The position numbers and the translations under genes were made by a program. DNA of 64,000 bases from Streptomyces sp. A1277. GTDB taxonomy: Bacteria > Actinomycetota > Actinomycetes > Streptomycetales > Streptomycetaceae. A model generated the notes under the pieces. That model searched no databases. It was not told where the DNA came from and saw nothing but the letters and a program-made list of their open reading frames with translations. How positions within the stretch are numbered: the first letter of the stretch is position 1; each line of letters begins with the position of its first letter. Positions 34,079 through 42,266 of this stretch are shown in pieces. The stretch spans positions 53,085-117,084 of the forward strand of contig NZ_SSBI01000021.1 of the NCBI RefSeq assembly GCF_004795015.1, written 5' to 3'.

Positions 34079-34999
34079 ATGACCTCATCGACCGCTCTGT
34101 GCACCGGACGCGTCGCCGTCGTCACCGGCGCCGGCCGGGGCCTCGGCCGCGCCCACGCCCTGGCCCTCGCCGCCGAGGGCGCGAAGGTCGTCGTCAACGA
34201 CCTGGGCGTGGGCATCGACGGCTCCGGTACGGCCACCGGCCCCGCCCAGGAGGTCGTCGCCCTGATCCGCGCGGCCGGCGGCGAGGCCGTCGCGCACAAC
34301 GGCGACATCGCGACCGCCGAGGGCGCGGCCTCCCTCGTCGCCACCGCGCTCGACACCTTCGGCCGGCTCGACACGCTCGTCAACAACGCGGGATTCCTCC
34401 GCGACCGGATGCTGGTCAACCTGGACGAGGACGACTGGGACGCGGTCATGCGCGTCCACCTCAAGGGCCACTTCCTGCCGCTCAAGCACGCGGCGGCACA
34501 CTGGCGCGCCGAGGCGAAGGCCGGCCGCACCCCCTGCGCCCGTGTGATCAACACCAGTTCCGGTGCGGGGCTGCTGGGCAGCGTCGGCCAGGGCAACTAC
34601 GCCGCCGCCAAGGCCGGGATCGTCGGCCTGACCCTGGTGGCCGCCGCCGAGACGGGCCGGTACGGGGTCCAGGTCAACGCCATCGCCCCCGCCGCCCGGA
34701 CCCGGATGACCGAGGACACCTTCGCGGACACCATGGCAGCGCCCGCCGAGGGGGAGTTCGACGCGATGGCCCCGGAGAACGTCTCCCCGCTCGTCGTCTG
34801 GCTCGGCTCCCCGGCGTGCGAGGGGGTCAGCGGCCGGGTCTTCGAGGCCGAGGGCGGCCGGATCACGGTGATGGAGGGCTGGCGGCCCGGCCCCACCGCC
34901 GACAAGGGCGCGCGGTGGAGCCCCGCCGAGGCCGGCGACGCGGCGCTGAAGCTGCTCGCCGAGGCCGAGGCGCCGCAGCCGGTGTACGGGGCCCGCTGA
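34079..34999 (+). CDS. 3-hydroxyacyl-CoA dehydrogenase-like SDR (Rv3548c/ChsB1-like)
   Basis: A 306-residue long SDR, similar in layout to chsB1 at 14521: TGAGRGLGRAHALALAAEGAKVVVNDLGVGIDG, NNAGFLRDRMLVNLDEDDWDAVMRVHLKGHFLPLKHAAAHWR, VINTSSGAGLLGSVGQGNYAAAKAGIVGLT, and a 60-residue C-terminal tail. The context next to echA20 matches Rv3548c. It probably oxidises a 3-hydroxyacyl-CoA of the steroid pathway. GGAAAGGA precedes the ATG. Transcribed alone and divergent from echA20. Confidence 0.82.
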   Translation: MTSSTALCTGRVAVVTGAGRGLGRAHALALAAEGAKVVVNDLGVGIDGSGTATGPAQEVVALIRAAGGEAVAHNGDIATAEGAASLVATALDTFGRLDTLVNNAGFLRDRMLVNLDEDDWDAVMRVHLKGHFLPLKHAAAHWRAEAKAGRTPCARVINTSSGAGLLGSVGQGNYAAAKAGIVGLTLVAAAETGRYGVQVNAIAPAARTRMTEDTFADTMAAPAEGEFDAMAPENVSPLVVWLGSPACEGVSGRVFEAEGGRITVMEGWRPGPTADKGARWSPAEAGDAALKLLAEAEAPQPVYGAR

Positions 35000-35057
35000 C
35001 GGCGTACGCGCAGGGGGCCGGGTGACGGGGTGCCACCCGAGCCCCCGCTTGGGCGAG

Positions 35058-35555
35058 TCAGCCGCTCGCCGGTTCCCCGCGCACGCCCCGGGCCAGCAGC
35101 GCGGGGGACTCCGGCCGGCCGTCCAGGATGCGGTTGGTGCGGGTGACCACCTGCCAGCCCGCACCCCCCGGCGCACGCCTCAGCCGCCAGTGGTTGGCGG
35201 TCGCCCGGCGCACGACGTACCGGCCCGCCTCGTGCACCACCATCAGCGAATGGCACACCGCCACCGCCTCGTCGCCCTCGACCGTGATGTGCGGGGGGCC
35301 CACGACATGCGCGCACCCCTGCCGTATCCAGCCCCGGTGCGCTGGGGACCGCACCATCTCGCCGATCCGCTCCCGGCCCGCGAGGTAGAGCTCGTCGATG
35401 TCGTACACCCCGTCCGGGGCCCAGAGCGCGGCCACCGCGTCCGCCTCACCGCTGTCCACCAGCGGCCCGTACGCGGCCATCGCGCGGGCGACGGCGCGCT
35501 CGTCCTCCAGCAGCCGCAGCCGCGCCTCCAGGGCGGCGATCCGGTCCTCGCTCAT
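35058..35555 (-). CDS. SnoaL-like / NTF2-fold protein
   Basis: A 165-residue single-domain NTF2-fold protein of the SnoaL_4 type: an N-terminal helix (RIAALEARLRLLEDERAVARAMAAYGPLVDSGEADAVAALWAPDGVYDID), then IRQGCAHVVGPPHITVEGDEAVAVCHSLMVVH and NHWRLRRAPGGAGWQVVTRTNRILDG. Ketosteroid isomerases share this fold, and a delta5-3-ketosteroid isomerase-like role is possible; Asp-Gly-Val-Tyr-Asp includes a candidate catalytic Asp. Function not established. Overlaps the LLM gene by 4 nt. Confidence 0.72.
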   Translation of the reverse strand: MSEDRIAALEARLRLLEDERAVARAMAAYGPLVDSGEADAVAALWAPDGVYDIDELYLAGRERIGEMVRSPAHRGWIRQGCAHVVGPPHITVEGDEAVAVCHSLMVVHEAGRYVVRRATANHWRLRRAPGGAGWQVVTRTNRILDGRPESPALLARGVRGEPASG

Positions 35556-36427
35556 GCCCGCGCCCGCGCCCCGGCCGTGAGGCCCGCGACCGCGGCGAGC
35601 GCCTCCAGCTGCTCGACGTAATGGGCCGCCGACCGGGCGCTCAACGACACGCTGACCAGCGTGGCGCCGGCATCCGACACCTTCCGCAACGCCTCCGCCG
35701 CCCCTTGCGCGTCGCCGGACGGGTCCAGCGGGCGGCCCGCGCCCAGCACCACCTCGAAGCCGTCCGGCAGCGCGGCCGCGCCCACCATCTCGCCCAGCCG
35801 GTCCAGCGGCAGCCCGAACGGCACCCAGCCGTCGCCGTGCGCGAGCGCCCGGCGCAGCGAACGCGGCGTACGCCCCCCGATCCACAGCGGCACCCGGTCC
35901 TGCACCGCGTGCGGCTCCACCACCAGGCCCTCGTAGTCGAAGTGCTCGCCGTGGTAGGCGGGTTCACGCCGGGACAGTGAGGCCCGAAGGGCGGCGAGCG
36001 CGTCGTCCGCGATGGCGCCCCGGCCCTCGAAGTCCGCGCCGAGCAGCCGGAACTCCTCCTCCAGACTGCCCACCCCGAGCCCCAGGACGAGCCGCCCGCC
36101 CGAGACGCGGTCCAGCGTGCCGTAGCGCTTGGCGATCTCCAGCGGGTGGTGGTAGCCGAGGACCAGGACCTGGGTGGCGAACCTGATGCGGCTGGTCCGG
36201 GCGGCCAGATGACCGAACGTGGACAGCGGATCCCAGTAGGTGCCGCCGCGCTGCTCCGCGATGTCCACGGGCACCGCGACATGCTCCGAGCAGGTGAGGT
36301 GGTCGAAGCCGAGCCGGTCGGCGGCCTCGGCGACCGCCCCCAGCTCCTCGATGCCGGCGGTGCGCTCCCAGGGGGAGTGGACGCCGGGGACGGCCGTGAC
36401 GACGGGACTGTTGATGCCGAGCCGCAT
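35552..36427 (-). CDS. LLM-class F420-dependent oxidoreductase
   Basis: A 291-residue luciferase-like TIM-barrel protein: MRLGINSPVVT start, AEAADRLGFDHLTCSEHVAVP, LAARTSRIRFATQVLVLGYHHPLEIAKRYGTLDRVSGGRLVLGLGVGSLEEEF, VEPHAVQDRVPLWIGGRTPRSLRRA. Mycobacterial steroid clusters contain a KstR-controlled member (Rv3520c) of unknown substrate. It likely uses F420H2 to reduce or oxidise a steroid. It precedes the SnoaL-like gene in the same transcript. A degenerate copy of the box (TCCC-GGTGGGC-GGGA, 36507-36521) lies upstream. Confidence 0.8.
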   Translation of the reverse strand: MRLGINSPVVTAVPGVHSPWERTAGIEELGAVAEAADRLGFDHLTCSEHVAVPVDIAEQRGGTYWDPLSTFGHLAARTSRIRFATQVLVLGYHHPLEIAKRYGTLDRVSGGRLVLGLGVGSLEEEFRLLGADFEGRGAIADDALAALRASLSRREPAYHGEHFDYEGLVVEPHAVQDRVPLWIGGRTPRSLRRALAHGDGWVPFGLPLDRLGEMVGAAALPDGFEVVLGAGRPLDPSGDAQGAAEALRKVSDAGATLVSVSLSARSAAHYVEQLEALAAVAGLTAGARARA

Positions 36428-36537
36428 GGGTGAACCTCTCTCGGGCCGGACGGTACGGGCAGCGAGACGCCATCCAAGCCGCCCCGCCGCGCGTGCGAGG
36501 ACCCGGTCCCGGTGGGCGGGAAGCCCGCACCGGCCCC

Positions 36538-36588
36538 GTCCGGTCAGCGGGACGACGCGCCACCGCCCGGTCCCGGAACTCCTACGGT
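36538..36588 (+). promoter_or_regulatory. Box 7 and TACGGT promoter of the 3-alpha-HSD-like SDR
   Basis: Positions 36538-36552 read GTCC-GGTCAGC-GGGA and TACGGT lies at 36583-36588, 31 nt from the box's last A. The hexamer ends 32 nt before the ATG. The -10 region is CTCCTACGGTGC, almost identical to CTCTACGGTCG of box 4. Confidence 0.6.
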
Positions 36589-36620
36589 GCAGGCGTCATC
36601 CACCGAGCTGAGGAGTACCC

Positions 36621-37397
36621 ATGCCGCGCAATGTCGTCGTCACCGGAGCAGGTTCCGGGATCGGTGCCGCCCTGACCGCACTGCTCCGCGCCCAGGGAGA
36701 CCGCGTGATCGGGGTGGACCTGCGGGGCGGCGACGTGGACGCAGACCTGTCCACGCCCCAGGGGCGCGCGTCCGCCGCCGCGGCAGCCGCCGAAGCCGCC
36801 GGGTCCGTGGTCGACGCGGTCGTCACCTGCGCCGGCACCGCCGTACCGGGGCGCGGCATGGTCACCGTCAACTACTTCGGCACCACGGAGTTCCTGACGG
36901 CTCTGCGTCCGGCGCTCGCCGCGGCCGAGCGGCCGAGGGCCGTGGCCATCGGCTCCGTCTCCGGCACCCAGACGGCCGACCCGGACGTCGTCGCCGCCTG
37001 CCTGGCCGGCGACGAGACCACGGCCCTCGCGCACGCCGACCGCGCGGTGGCCGAGGGCCGCGCGCAGCAGCTGTACCCCTCGTCCAAGGCGGCCCTCGCC
37101 CAGTGGGCGCGGCGCACCGCGGTCGCCGAGGGCTGGGCGGACGCCGGAATCCCGGTGAACGTGGTGGCGCCCGGCGTCGTGCTGACCCCGATGAGCGCGG
37201 GCCTCTTCGACGACCCCGAGATGCGCAAGGTCATGGACGCGGCGGTCCCGATGCCGCTGGGCGGCTACCTGGAGCCCGAGGACGTCGCCCGCGCCGTGCT
37301 CTTCCTCGCCTCCGAGGCCAACAGCCACATCACCGGGCAGGTGGTCTACATCGACGGGGGCGCCGAGGCGACCCTGCGCGGACCCGGCGCCTTCTGA
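36621..37397 (+). CDS. 3-alpha-hydroxysteroid dehydrogenase-like SDR
   Basis: A 258-residue SDR of the divergent 3-alpha-HSD/carbonyl-reductase subfamily: VVVTGAGSGIGAALTALLRAQGDRVIGVDLRGGDVDADLSTPQGR, a shortened central part with VTVNYFGTTEFL, catalytic Ser and Tyr-x3-Lys in GSVSGT and YPSSKAALAQW, and IDGGAEATLRGPGAF at the end. The DLSTxxGR, VNYFGxTE and DGGxxAxxRxxxF features resemble Comamonas testosteroni HsdA. This would oxidise a 3-alpha hydroxyl, which bile acids have and cholesterol lacks. It is driven by the box-7 promoter. Confidence 0.78.
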   Translation: MPRNVVVTGAGSGIGAALTALLRAQGDRVIGVDLRGGDVDADLSTPQGRASAAAAAAEAAGSVVDAVVTCAGTAVPGRGMVTVNYFGTTEFLTALRPALAAAERPRAVAIGSVSGTQTADPDVVAACLAGDETTALAHADRAVAEGRAQQLYPSSKAALAQWARRTAVAEGWADAGIPVNVVAPGVVLTPMSAGLFDDPEMRKVMDAAVPMPLGGYLEPEDVARAVLFLASEANSHITGQVVYIDGGAEATLRGPGAF

Positions 37398-37579
37398 GCC
37401 CGGCGCGCGGCAGACACACGCGGGCCCGGCACGCGCGGGGCCGGCACGCGCGGGGCCGGCACGCGGAGACACGCGAGGGCCCGGCGCGCGCGGAGACACG
37501 CGCGGGCCCGGCGCGCGCGGAGACACACGGGGGTCCGGCGTGCGGCAGACACGCGCGGGCCCGGCGTGGCAGACACGCG
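37398..37579. repeat. Degenerate GC-rich tandem repeat
   Basis: Between two convergent genes lie about seven degenerate copies of units built from GGCCCGGCGCGCGCG and GAGACACGCGCG, spaced roughly 15 to 27 nt. No coding or known mobile character is seen. Confidence 0.55.
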
Positions 37580-37624
37580 AGGGCCCCGGCCGCCGAGGAG
37601 TTCACCTCACGCGGCCGGGGCCCT
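37580..37624. terminator. Hairpin between convergent SDR and acyl-CoA synthetase
   Basis: AGGGCCCCGGCCGC (37580-37593) and GCGGCCGGGGCCCT (37611-37624) are perfect inverted repeats with a 17-nt loop, 14 nt from the synthetase stop. Confidence 0.7.
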
Positions 37625-37638
37625 CCCACGCTCGCGGC

Positions 37639-39282
37639 TCAGACCCGTACCCGGTGCCGGATCACCTTGCCCGTCGCGTTGCGCGGCAGCTCCTCGGCGG
37701 TCAGCCGCCACCGCGAGGGCACCTTGAAGTAGGAGAGCTGTCCCGCCGCGTACTCCCGCAGCGCCTCCTCCGTGACCGCAGAGCCGGCCGCCAGGACCAC
37801 CACCGCCGCGACCTCCTGGCCCAGGTCGGGATGGGGCGCCCCCAGCACCAGGCACTCGCGCACGTCCGGGTGCTCCACGAGCACCGTCTCGATCTCGGCC
37901 GGGTAGATGTTCTCGCCGCCCCGGATGATCAGGTCCGACCTGCGGCTGCCGAGGTGGAGCCGGCCCTCGCGCAGCTGCCCCAGGTCACCCGTGCGCAGCC
38001 AGCGGTCCGGGCCGATGGCCCCGGCGGTCGCCCCGGGGTCGCGCCAGTAGCCCAGCATGTTGTACTGGCTGCGCACCCAGACCTCGCCCTCCTCACCCTC
38101 GCCGAGTACCTGGCCGAGCGGGTCGCGGATCTCCAGCTGTACCCCGGTGACGGGCCGGCCCAGAGTGCCGGGCGCGGCGGCCAGCTCCTGCGGGCTCGCG
38201 GCGGCGACGGCGGTGCACGTCTCGGTCAGCCCGTAGCTGTCCACCAGCGAGTCCTTCGCGAACGGCAGGCTCTCGCGCAGCCGCTCCTTGAACGCGGTGG
38301 ACGAAGGCGCGGAGGCCAGGGCGAACGCCGTCAGCGAGGAGGTGTCGTAGCGGTGCGCCCCGCCGTGTTCCAGCATCCGGTGGGCCATGGTGGGCACCGC
38401 GCCCCAGTTGGTGACGCGCTCCCGCTCGACCATGCCCAGCACGGCGTCCACGTCGAAGGCGCCCTGGTACAGCGCGATCCGGCTGCCCGTGGCCAGGCGC
38501 GGCACGGCCAGGTTGTGCAGGCTCGCGATGTGGAACAGCGGCAGCGTCAGCAGGTAGACCCGGTCCTGCGGGGGCGTCGGATCGCCCAGGGCCTGTCCCA
38601 GCGCCTCGTTCAGCCGGTGGTACTCGACCACGGCCAGCAGGTTGCGGTGGGTGTGCACGGCGCCCTTGGGCCGGCCGGAGGTGCCCGAGGTGTAGAGGAT
38701 GACCGCCGGATCGTCCTCGGCCACCTCGGCGGAGGGCAGCGGCGCGTCCGGGTGGGCCGCGGTGAAGCGGCTGATGTCCTCCTCCACGGAGAGCACCGGC
38801 ACCACGCAGCCGGTCAGCTTCGCCGCCCGCCGGGCATCGGCCACCACGAGCGCGGGCTCCGCGTCGTCGAGGCCGTGCGCCAGTTCGCGCTCGGACCACC
38901 AGGCATTGAACCCGACCGCGACCGCGCCGATGGACACGGCGGCCCAGAACGTGATGATCCACTCCGGGGAGTTGGCCGCCGCGATGGCCACCCGGTCGCC
39001 CTTCGCGACGCCGTACTCCTCACGCAGCACCCGGGCCAGGGACGCGACCCGCTGCGCGTGCGCGGCGAAGGTGATGCGGCGGTCCGCCGTGACGATGAAC
39101 TCACGGTCGGCGTGGGCGACGGAGGCGTGCAGCACCTCGTGCAGGGCCCGATGGCGGTGCGTGAACACCGGCAGCCGGGTGCCCAGCACGTCTTCCTCGG
39201 CAAGCTCGAACCGGCCGCCCGGGCCGGTGAGCGCGGCCACCTGGGCGAGGGCGGCGGCGCGGTGATCCGTTTCGCTGGACAT
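37639..39282 (-). CDS. Class I acyl-CoA synthetase
   Basis: A 547-residue acyl-CoA synthetase: DPAVILYTSGTSGRPKGAVHTHRNLLAV, LTLPLFHIASLHNLAVPRLATGS, TNWGAVPTMAHRMLEHGGAHRYDTSSLTAFALASAPSS, the motif VDSYGLTETCTAVAA, RWLRTGDLGQL, GRSDL-type SRRSDLIIRGGENIYPAEIE and LPRNATGKVIRHRVRV with the catalytic Lys. The N-terminus (GRFELAEEDVLGTRLPVFTHRHRALHEVL) does not match FadD19 or FadD17. It is a candidate for activating the intact steroid side chain. It is divergent from the importer operon and may share boxes 5 and 6. AGGAG precedes the ATG. Confidence 0.82.
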   Translation of the reverse strand: MSSETDHRAAALAQVAALTGPGGRFELAEEDVLGTRLPVFTHRHRALHEVLHASVAHADREFIVTADRRITFAAHAQRVASLARVLREEYGVAKGDRVAIAAANSPEWIITFWAAVSIGAVAVGFNAWWSERELAHGLDDAEPALVVADARRAAKLTGCVVPVLSVEEDISRFTAAHPDAPLPSAEVAEDDPAVILYTSGTSGRPKGAVHTHRNLLAVVEYHRLNEALGQALGDPTPPQDRVYLLTLPLFHIASLHNLAVPRLATGSRIALYQGAFDVDAVLGMVERERVTNWGAVPTMAHRMLEHGGAHRYDTSSLTAFALASAPSSTAFKERLRESLPFAKDSLVDSYGLTETCTAVAAASPQELAAAPGTLGRPVTGVQLEIRDPLGQVLGEGEEGEVWVRSQYNMLGYWRDPGATAGAIGPDRWLRTGDLGQLREGRLHLGSRRSDLIIRGGENIYPAEIETVLVEHPDVRECLVLGAPHPDLGQEVAAVVVLAAGSAVTEEALREYAAGQLSYFKVPSRWRLTAEELPRNATGKVIRHRVRV

Positions 39283-39330
39283 CGGGGACTCCTGGGCGTC
39301 GTGAACTCCACTGGGATCGCGGACGAGGCC

Positions 39331-39381
39331 AGTCTCGGCAGTCGGGGGCCCTCGTTCCCCGGCTGATTCCGGTCACTGGGA
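39331..39381. promoter_or_regulatory. Box 6 between the synthetase and importer operons
   Basis: TTCC-GGTCACT-GGGA at 39367-39381 fits the consensus on the plus strand, but no TAnnnT is found at the conserved distance there. Read on the minus strand, the hexamer at that distance (39336-39331) is GAGACT, sharing only the A and final T. Box centres 5 and 6 are 85 nt apart. It may serve the divergent synthetase gene. Confidence 0.35.
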
Positions 39382-39451
39382 CACCGTGCCACGGGGCCGT
39401 GAGGAGCGGAAGCACGCCCGCAGCCCCCGTACGAACGGGCCCGGCCCGGGT

Positions 39452-39502
39452 TCCCGCTGAGTGGGATGCGTCACGTCGGCCGGTTTTCGACGGCCATAGC
39501 GT
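39452..39502 (+). promoter_or_regulatory. Box 5 and TAGCGT promoter of the importer operon
   Basis: TCCC-GCTGAGT-GGGA (39452-39466) is followed by TAGCGT at 39497-39502, 31 nt after its last A. The 358-nt region 39283-39640 contains no gene; besides boxes 5 and 6 I see only the Shine-Dalgarno GGAGGAAGAA before the ATG at 39641. Confidence 0.6.
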
Positions 39503-39640
39503 CCCCCCACGATCCGCCCTCGGGCACCCGCCCTCCGGCGCATCCGCACCTGCTCTTCCCACCCGCCCCACGGGCACCGCTCTTCCCGCCCCGGGCACCT
39601 GTTCTTCCCGACTTCGGGCTCCGGACAACTGGAGGAAGAA

Positions 39641-41254
39641 ATGAAGCGAGCACCTCGGGCCAGAGCCCGCCTCGCCGCCGCTCTGGCCGCCGCGGCTCTG
39701 ATCACCTCCGCCTGCGCCTCACCCGACGACGGGGCAGGCGGCAAGGAGCAGAAGACCGAACGCGGCCGGTACACCTTCGGCAGCGTCGGTGAACAGCCGA
39801 AGGGCGGCACCCCGGTCCGCGGCGGCACCCTGCGCTTCGCGGACTACGGCGAGGCCCGCAGCCTCAGCCCCGCCGTCACCTACGCCACTGGTGCGTCCGG
39901 CGGTTCCGCCCTGGCCGCCGTCTACGACGTGCTGATGCGCTACGACACCGCCGCGAAGAAGTACGAACCGTGGCTGGCCAAGTCGCTGGAGAGCAGCACC
40001 GACCTGAAGACCTGGACGCTGAAGCTCCGCGACGGCGTCACCTTCTCCGACGGCACCCCGCTCGACGCCGAGGCCGTCGTCGGCAGCATCGCCTGGTACC
40101 AGAGGAGCAAGGGCGCCGACACCGCGCTGCTGGCCCCGAACCTCGCGAAGACCGAGGCCACCGACGAGCACACCGTCGTCTTCACCCTCCGCAGCGCGTG
40201 GGCCGCCTTCCCCGCGATGCTCGCCCAGGCACCCGGCATGATCGTCGCGCCGGCCGCGTACGCCACGAAGACCTTCCGCCCGGTCGGCGCCGGACCCTTC
40301 ACGCTCGGTTCGTACGCCCCGCAGGAGGAGATGGTCCTCAAGGCGAACAAGAAGTACTGGAAGGGCGCGCCCTACCTCGACGCGCTGCGCTTCACCTGGC
40401 CGCAGGCCGACCGCTCCAAGCTGGAGGCGCTCAACGACGGCACCGCCGACGTGACGTACATGCGCAGCCCCGACGTCGTGGACGACGCGGTGAAGGAGGG
40501 CCACCCGGGGGAGCTGACCCTCACCGGCCTCGGCAACATGATCACCATCAACACCCGCTCCGGTCGTCCGGGCAGCGACCTGCGCGTCCGCAAGGCGATG
40601 GCGCTGGCGCTCGACCCGAAGCTCGACACCGCACGCGCCTACGACGGCAAGGGCCTGCCGGGCCAGGAGATCTTCCCGCCCGAATCGCGCCTGCACTCCT
40701 CCGTCAAGCCCCTCGGCGTCGACCTCGACCAGGCCGAAAGGCTCCTTGCCGAGGCCAAGAAGGACGGCTATGACGGCAAGCTCACCTACATGGACGGCAC
40801 CGACCCCGTCTCCCGCGCCAAGGCCGTCGTCACCAAGGCGATGCTGGAACGCGTCGGCTTCAAGGTGAAACTCGACATGGTCCCCTCCATCGCGGACCGG
40901 GTCTCGAAGACCTATGTGGAACACGACTTCGACATCAGCCGCGGCGCGGCCAGCGTCTCCGAGAGCGACCCCTACCACCGCCTCCAGAGCGTCCTGAACT
41001 CCCGGAGCTACGGCAACCCCGGCGGCTACGCCAACAAGAAGATGGACGCCCTGCTCGTCGAGTTGCAGGCCGCCGACAGCGACGCGGAGACCCAGCGGGT
41101 CCTGGACGCCGTCCAGACCCTCTTCAACGAGGACGTCCCCCTGGTCAACCTCGGCGCCAGCGCCGGCTTCACCGCCTGGGGCAAGAACGTGCACGGCATC
41201 GTGCCCACCGACGAGTACATGGCCCTCTTCGGCGAGGCATGGATCAGCGAGTGA
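39641..41254 (+). CDS. Family-5 ABC transporter substrate-binding lipoprotein (first importer)
   Basis: A 537-residue lipoprotein with a lipobox ending at Cys25 (LITSAC) after an Arg-rich N-region. It is of the peptide/opine/nickel-binding SBP_bac_5 family: ADYGEARSLSPAV, WTLKLRDGVTFSDGTPLDAEAVV, GAGPFTLGSYAPQEEMVLKANKKYWKGAPYLD, RKAMALALDPKLD. Family-5 binders also take up oligosaccharides and other amphiphiles, so the ligand is open. It is the first gene of a seven-gene operon with permeases, ATPases, an old-yellow-type enzyme and an amidase. Confidence 0.88.
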   Translation: MKRAPRARARLAAALAAAALITSACASPDDGAGGKEQKTERGRYTFGSVGEQPKGGTPVRGGTLRFADYGEARSLSPAVTYATGASGGSALAAVYDVLMRYDTAAKKYEPWLAKSLESSTDLKTWTLKLRDGVTFSDGTPLDAEAVVGSIAWYQRSKGADTALLAPNLAKTEATDEHTVVFTLRSAWAAFPAMLAQAPGMIVAPAAYATKTFRPVGAGPFTLGSYAPQEEMVLKANKKYWKGAPYLDALRFTWPQADRSKLEALNDGTADVTYMRSPDVVDDAVKEGHPGELTLTGLGNMITINTRSGRPGSDLRVRKAMALALDPKLDTARAYDGKGLPGQEIFPPESRLHSSVKPLGVDLDQAERLLAEAKKDGYDGKLTYMDGTDPVSRAKAVVTKAMLERVGFKVKLDMVPSIADRVSKTYVEHDFDISRGAASVSESDPYHRLQSVLNSRSYGNPGGYANKKMDALLVELQAADSDAETQRVLDAVQTLFNEDVPLVNLGASAGFTAWGKNVHGIVPTDEYMALFGEAWISE

Positions 41255-41297
41255 CCCCGTCGACCGGCCTGCCGCCACCGGCGGAACTGGAGGAACC

Positions 41298-42266
41298 ATG
41301 AGTCCCGCCGCCCTGCGCCGCCTCGCCCTGCGGGCCCTGGAACTGGTGGGCGTGCTCCTCGTCGCGAGCATCGGGGTGTTCTCCCTGGTGGTCCTGATGC
41401 CCTCGGACCCGGCCGTCGACATCCTCGGGGCGGGACGCTCGCCCGCCGAGTACGCCGAGGTCCGCCACGGCCTCGGCCTCGACCAGCCGCTCGTCACCCG
41501 CTACTTCCACTGGCTGGGCAACGCCCTCACCGGCGACCTCGGCCACTCCGTCGTACCCCCGCAGAGCGGTGTCACCGACCGGGTGCTGTCCGCGCTGCCG
41601 GTCAGCTTCGAGATCGCGGTCCTCGGACTGCTGATCGCCCTGGCCATCGCGGTGCCGCTGGCCATGTGGTCGGCGTACCGGGAGGGTTCGGCCGCCGACC
41701 GGGTCATCGGCGCGGGCACCTTCGGCGTGCTGTCCGTGCCGAGCTTCCTGGCCGGTCTGCTGCTGGTGCTCGTCCTGGTCGACTCGGCGGGCTGGTTCCC
41801 GCGCGCCGAATGGGTGCGCATCGGCGACGGCGACCTGGTGGGCAACCTGCACCACGCCTTCCTGCCGGCCCTGACCGTGGGGCTCGCCGAACTCGCCATG
41901 TTCACCCGGGTCCTGCGCGGCGACCTCATCGTCACCCTGCGCGAGGATTACATCCTCGCCGCCCGCGCCAAGGGCATGAACCCGCTGCGCATCCTGTTCT
42001 CCGACGCCCTGCGCCCCTCCTCGTTCTCCCTGGTCACCCTGCTCGGGCTCAGCCTGGGCCGGCTCATCGGGAGCACCGTCGTGGTGGAGTACCTGTTCTC
42101 GCTGCCCGGCATGGGGACGCTCATCGTCAACGCGGCGGGCCAGGGCGACTATCCGATGGTCCAGGGGGCGGTGCTCACCATCGCCGTGATCTACGTGGTG
42201 ATCAACGCCGGCATCGACCTCTCCTACGGCTACCTAGACCCGAGGACGCGACGTGTCCATGTCTGA
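41298..42266 (+). CDS. ABC transporter permease, DppB type
   Basis: A 322-residue inner-membrane protein with about six transmembrane helices and the EAA-loop region GLAELAMFTRVLRGDLIVTLREDYILAARAKGMNPLRILFSDALRPSS. The C-terminal VVEYLFSLPGMGTLIVNAAGQGDYPMVQGAV is typical of DppB-like permeases. Pairs with the next permease; its end overlaps the next start. Confidence 0.88.
   Translation: MSPAALRRLALRALELVGVLLVASIGVFSLVVLMPSDPAVDILGAGRSPAEYAEVRHGLGLDQPLVTRYFHWLGNALTGDLGHSVVPPQSGVTDRVLSALPVSFEIAVLGLLIALAIAVPLAMWSAYREGSAADRVIGAGTFGVLSVPSFLAGLLLVLVLVDSAGWFPRAEWVRIGDGDLVGNLHHAFLPALTVGLAELAMFTRVLRGDLIVTLREDYILAARAKGMNPLRILFSDALRPSSFSLVTLLGLSLGRLIGSTVVVEYLFSLPGMGTLIVNAAGQGDYPMVQGAVLTIAVIYVVINAGIDLSYGYLDPRTRRVHV

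Noticed and set aside
36507..36521. TCCCGGTGGGCGGGA as an eighth box for the LLM operon.
   Set aside because: The TCAG core is missing and the hexamer at the conserved distance on the minus strand is TGGATG; kept only as a degenerate match.
37398..37579. Repeats as a CRISPR array.
   Set aside because: Units are short, degenerate, without unique spacers, and no cas genes are present.
37639..39282. Naming this acyl-CoA synthetase fadD19.
   Set aside because: Motif context and N-terminus differ from what I recall of FadD19; only the general family is supported.
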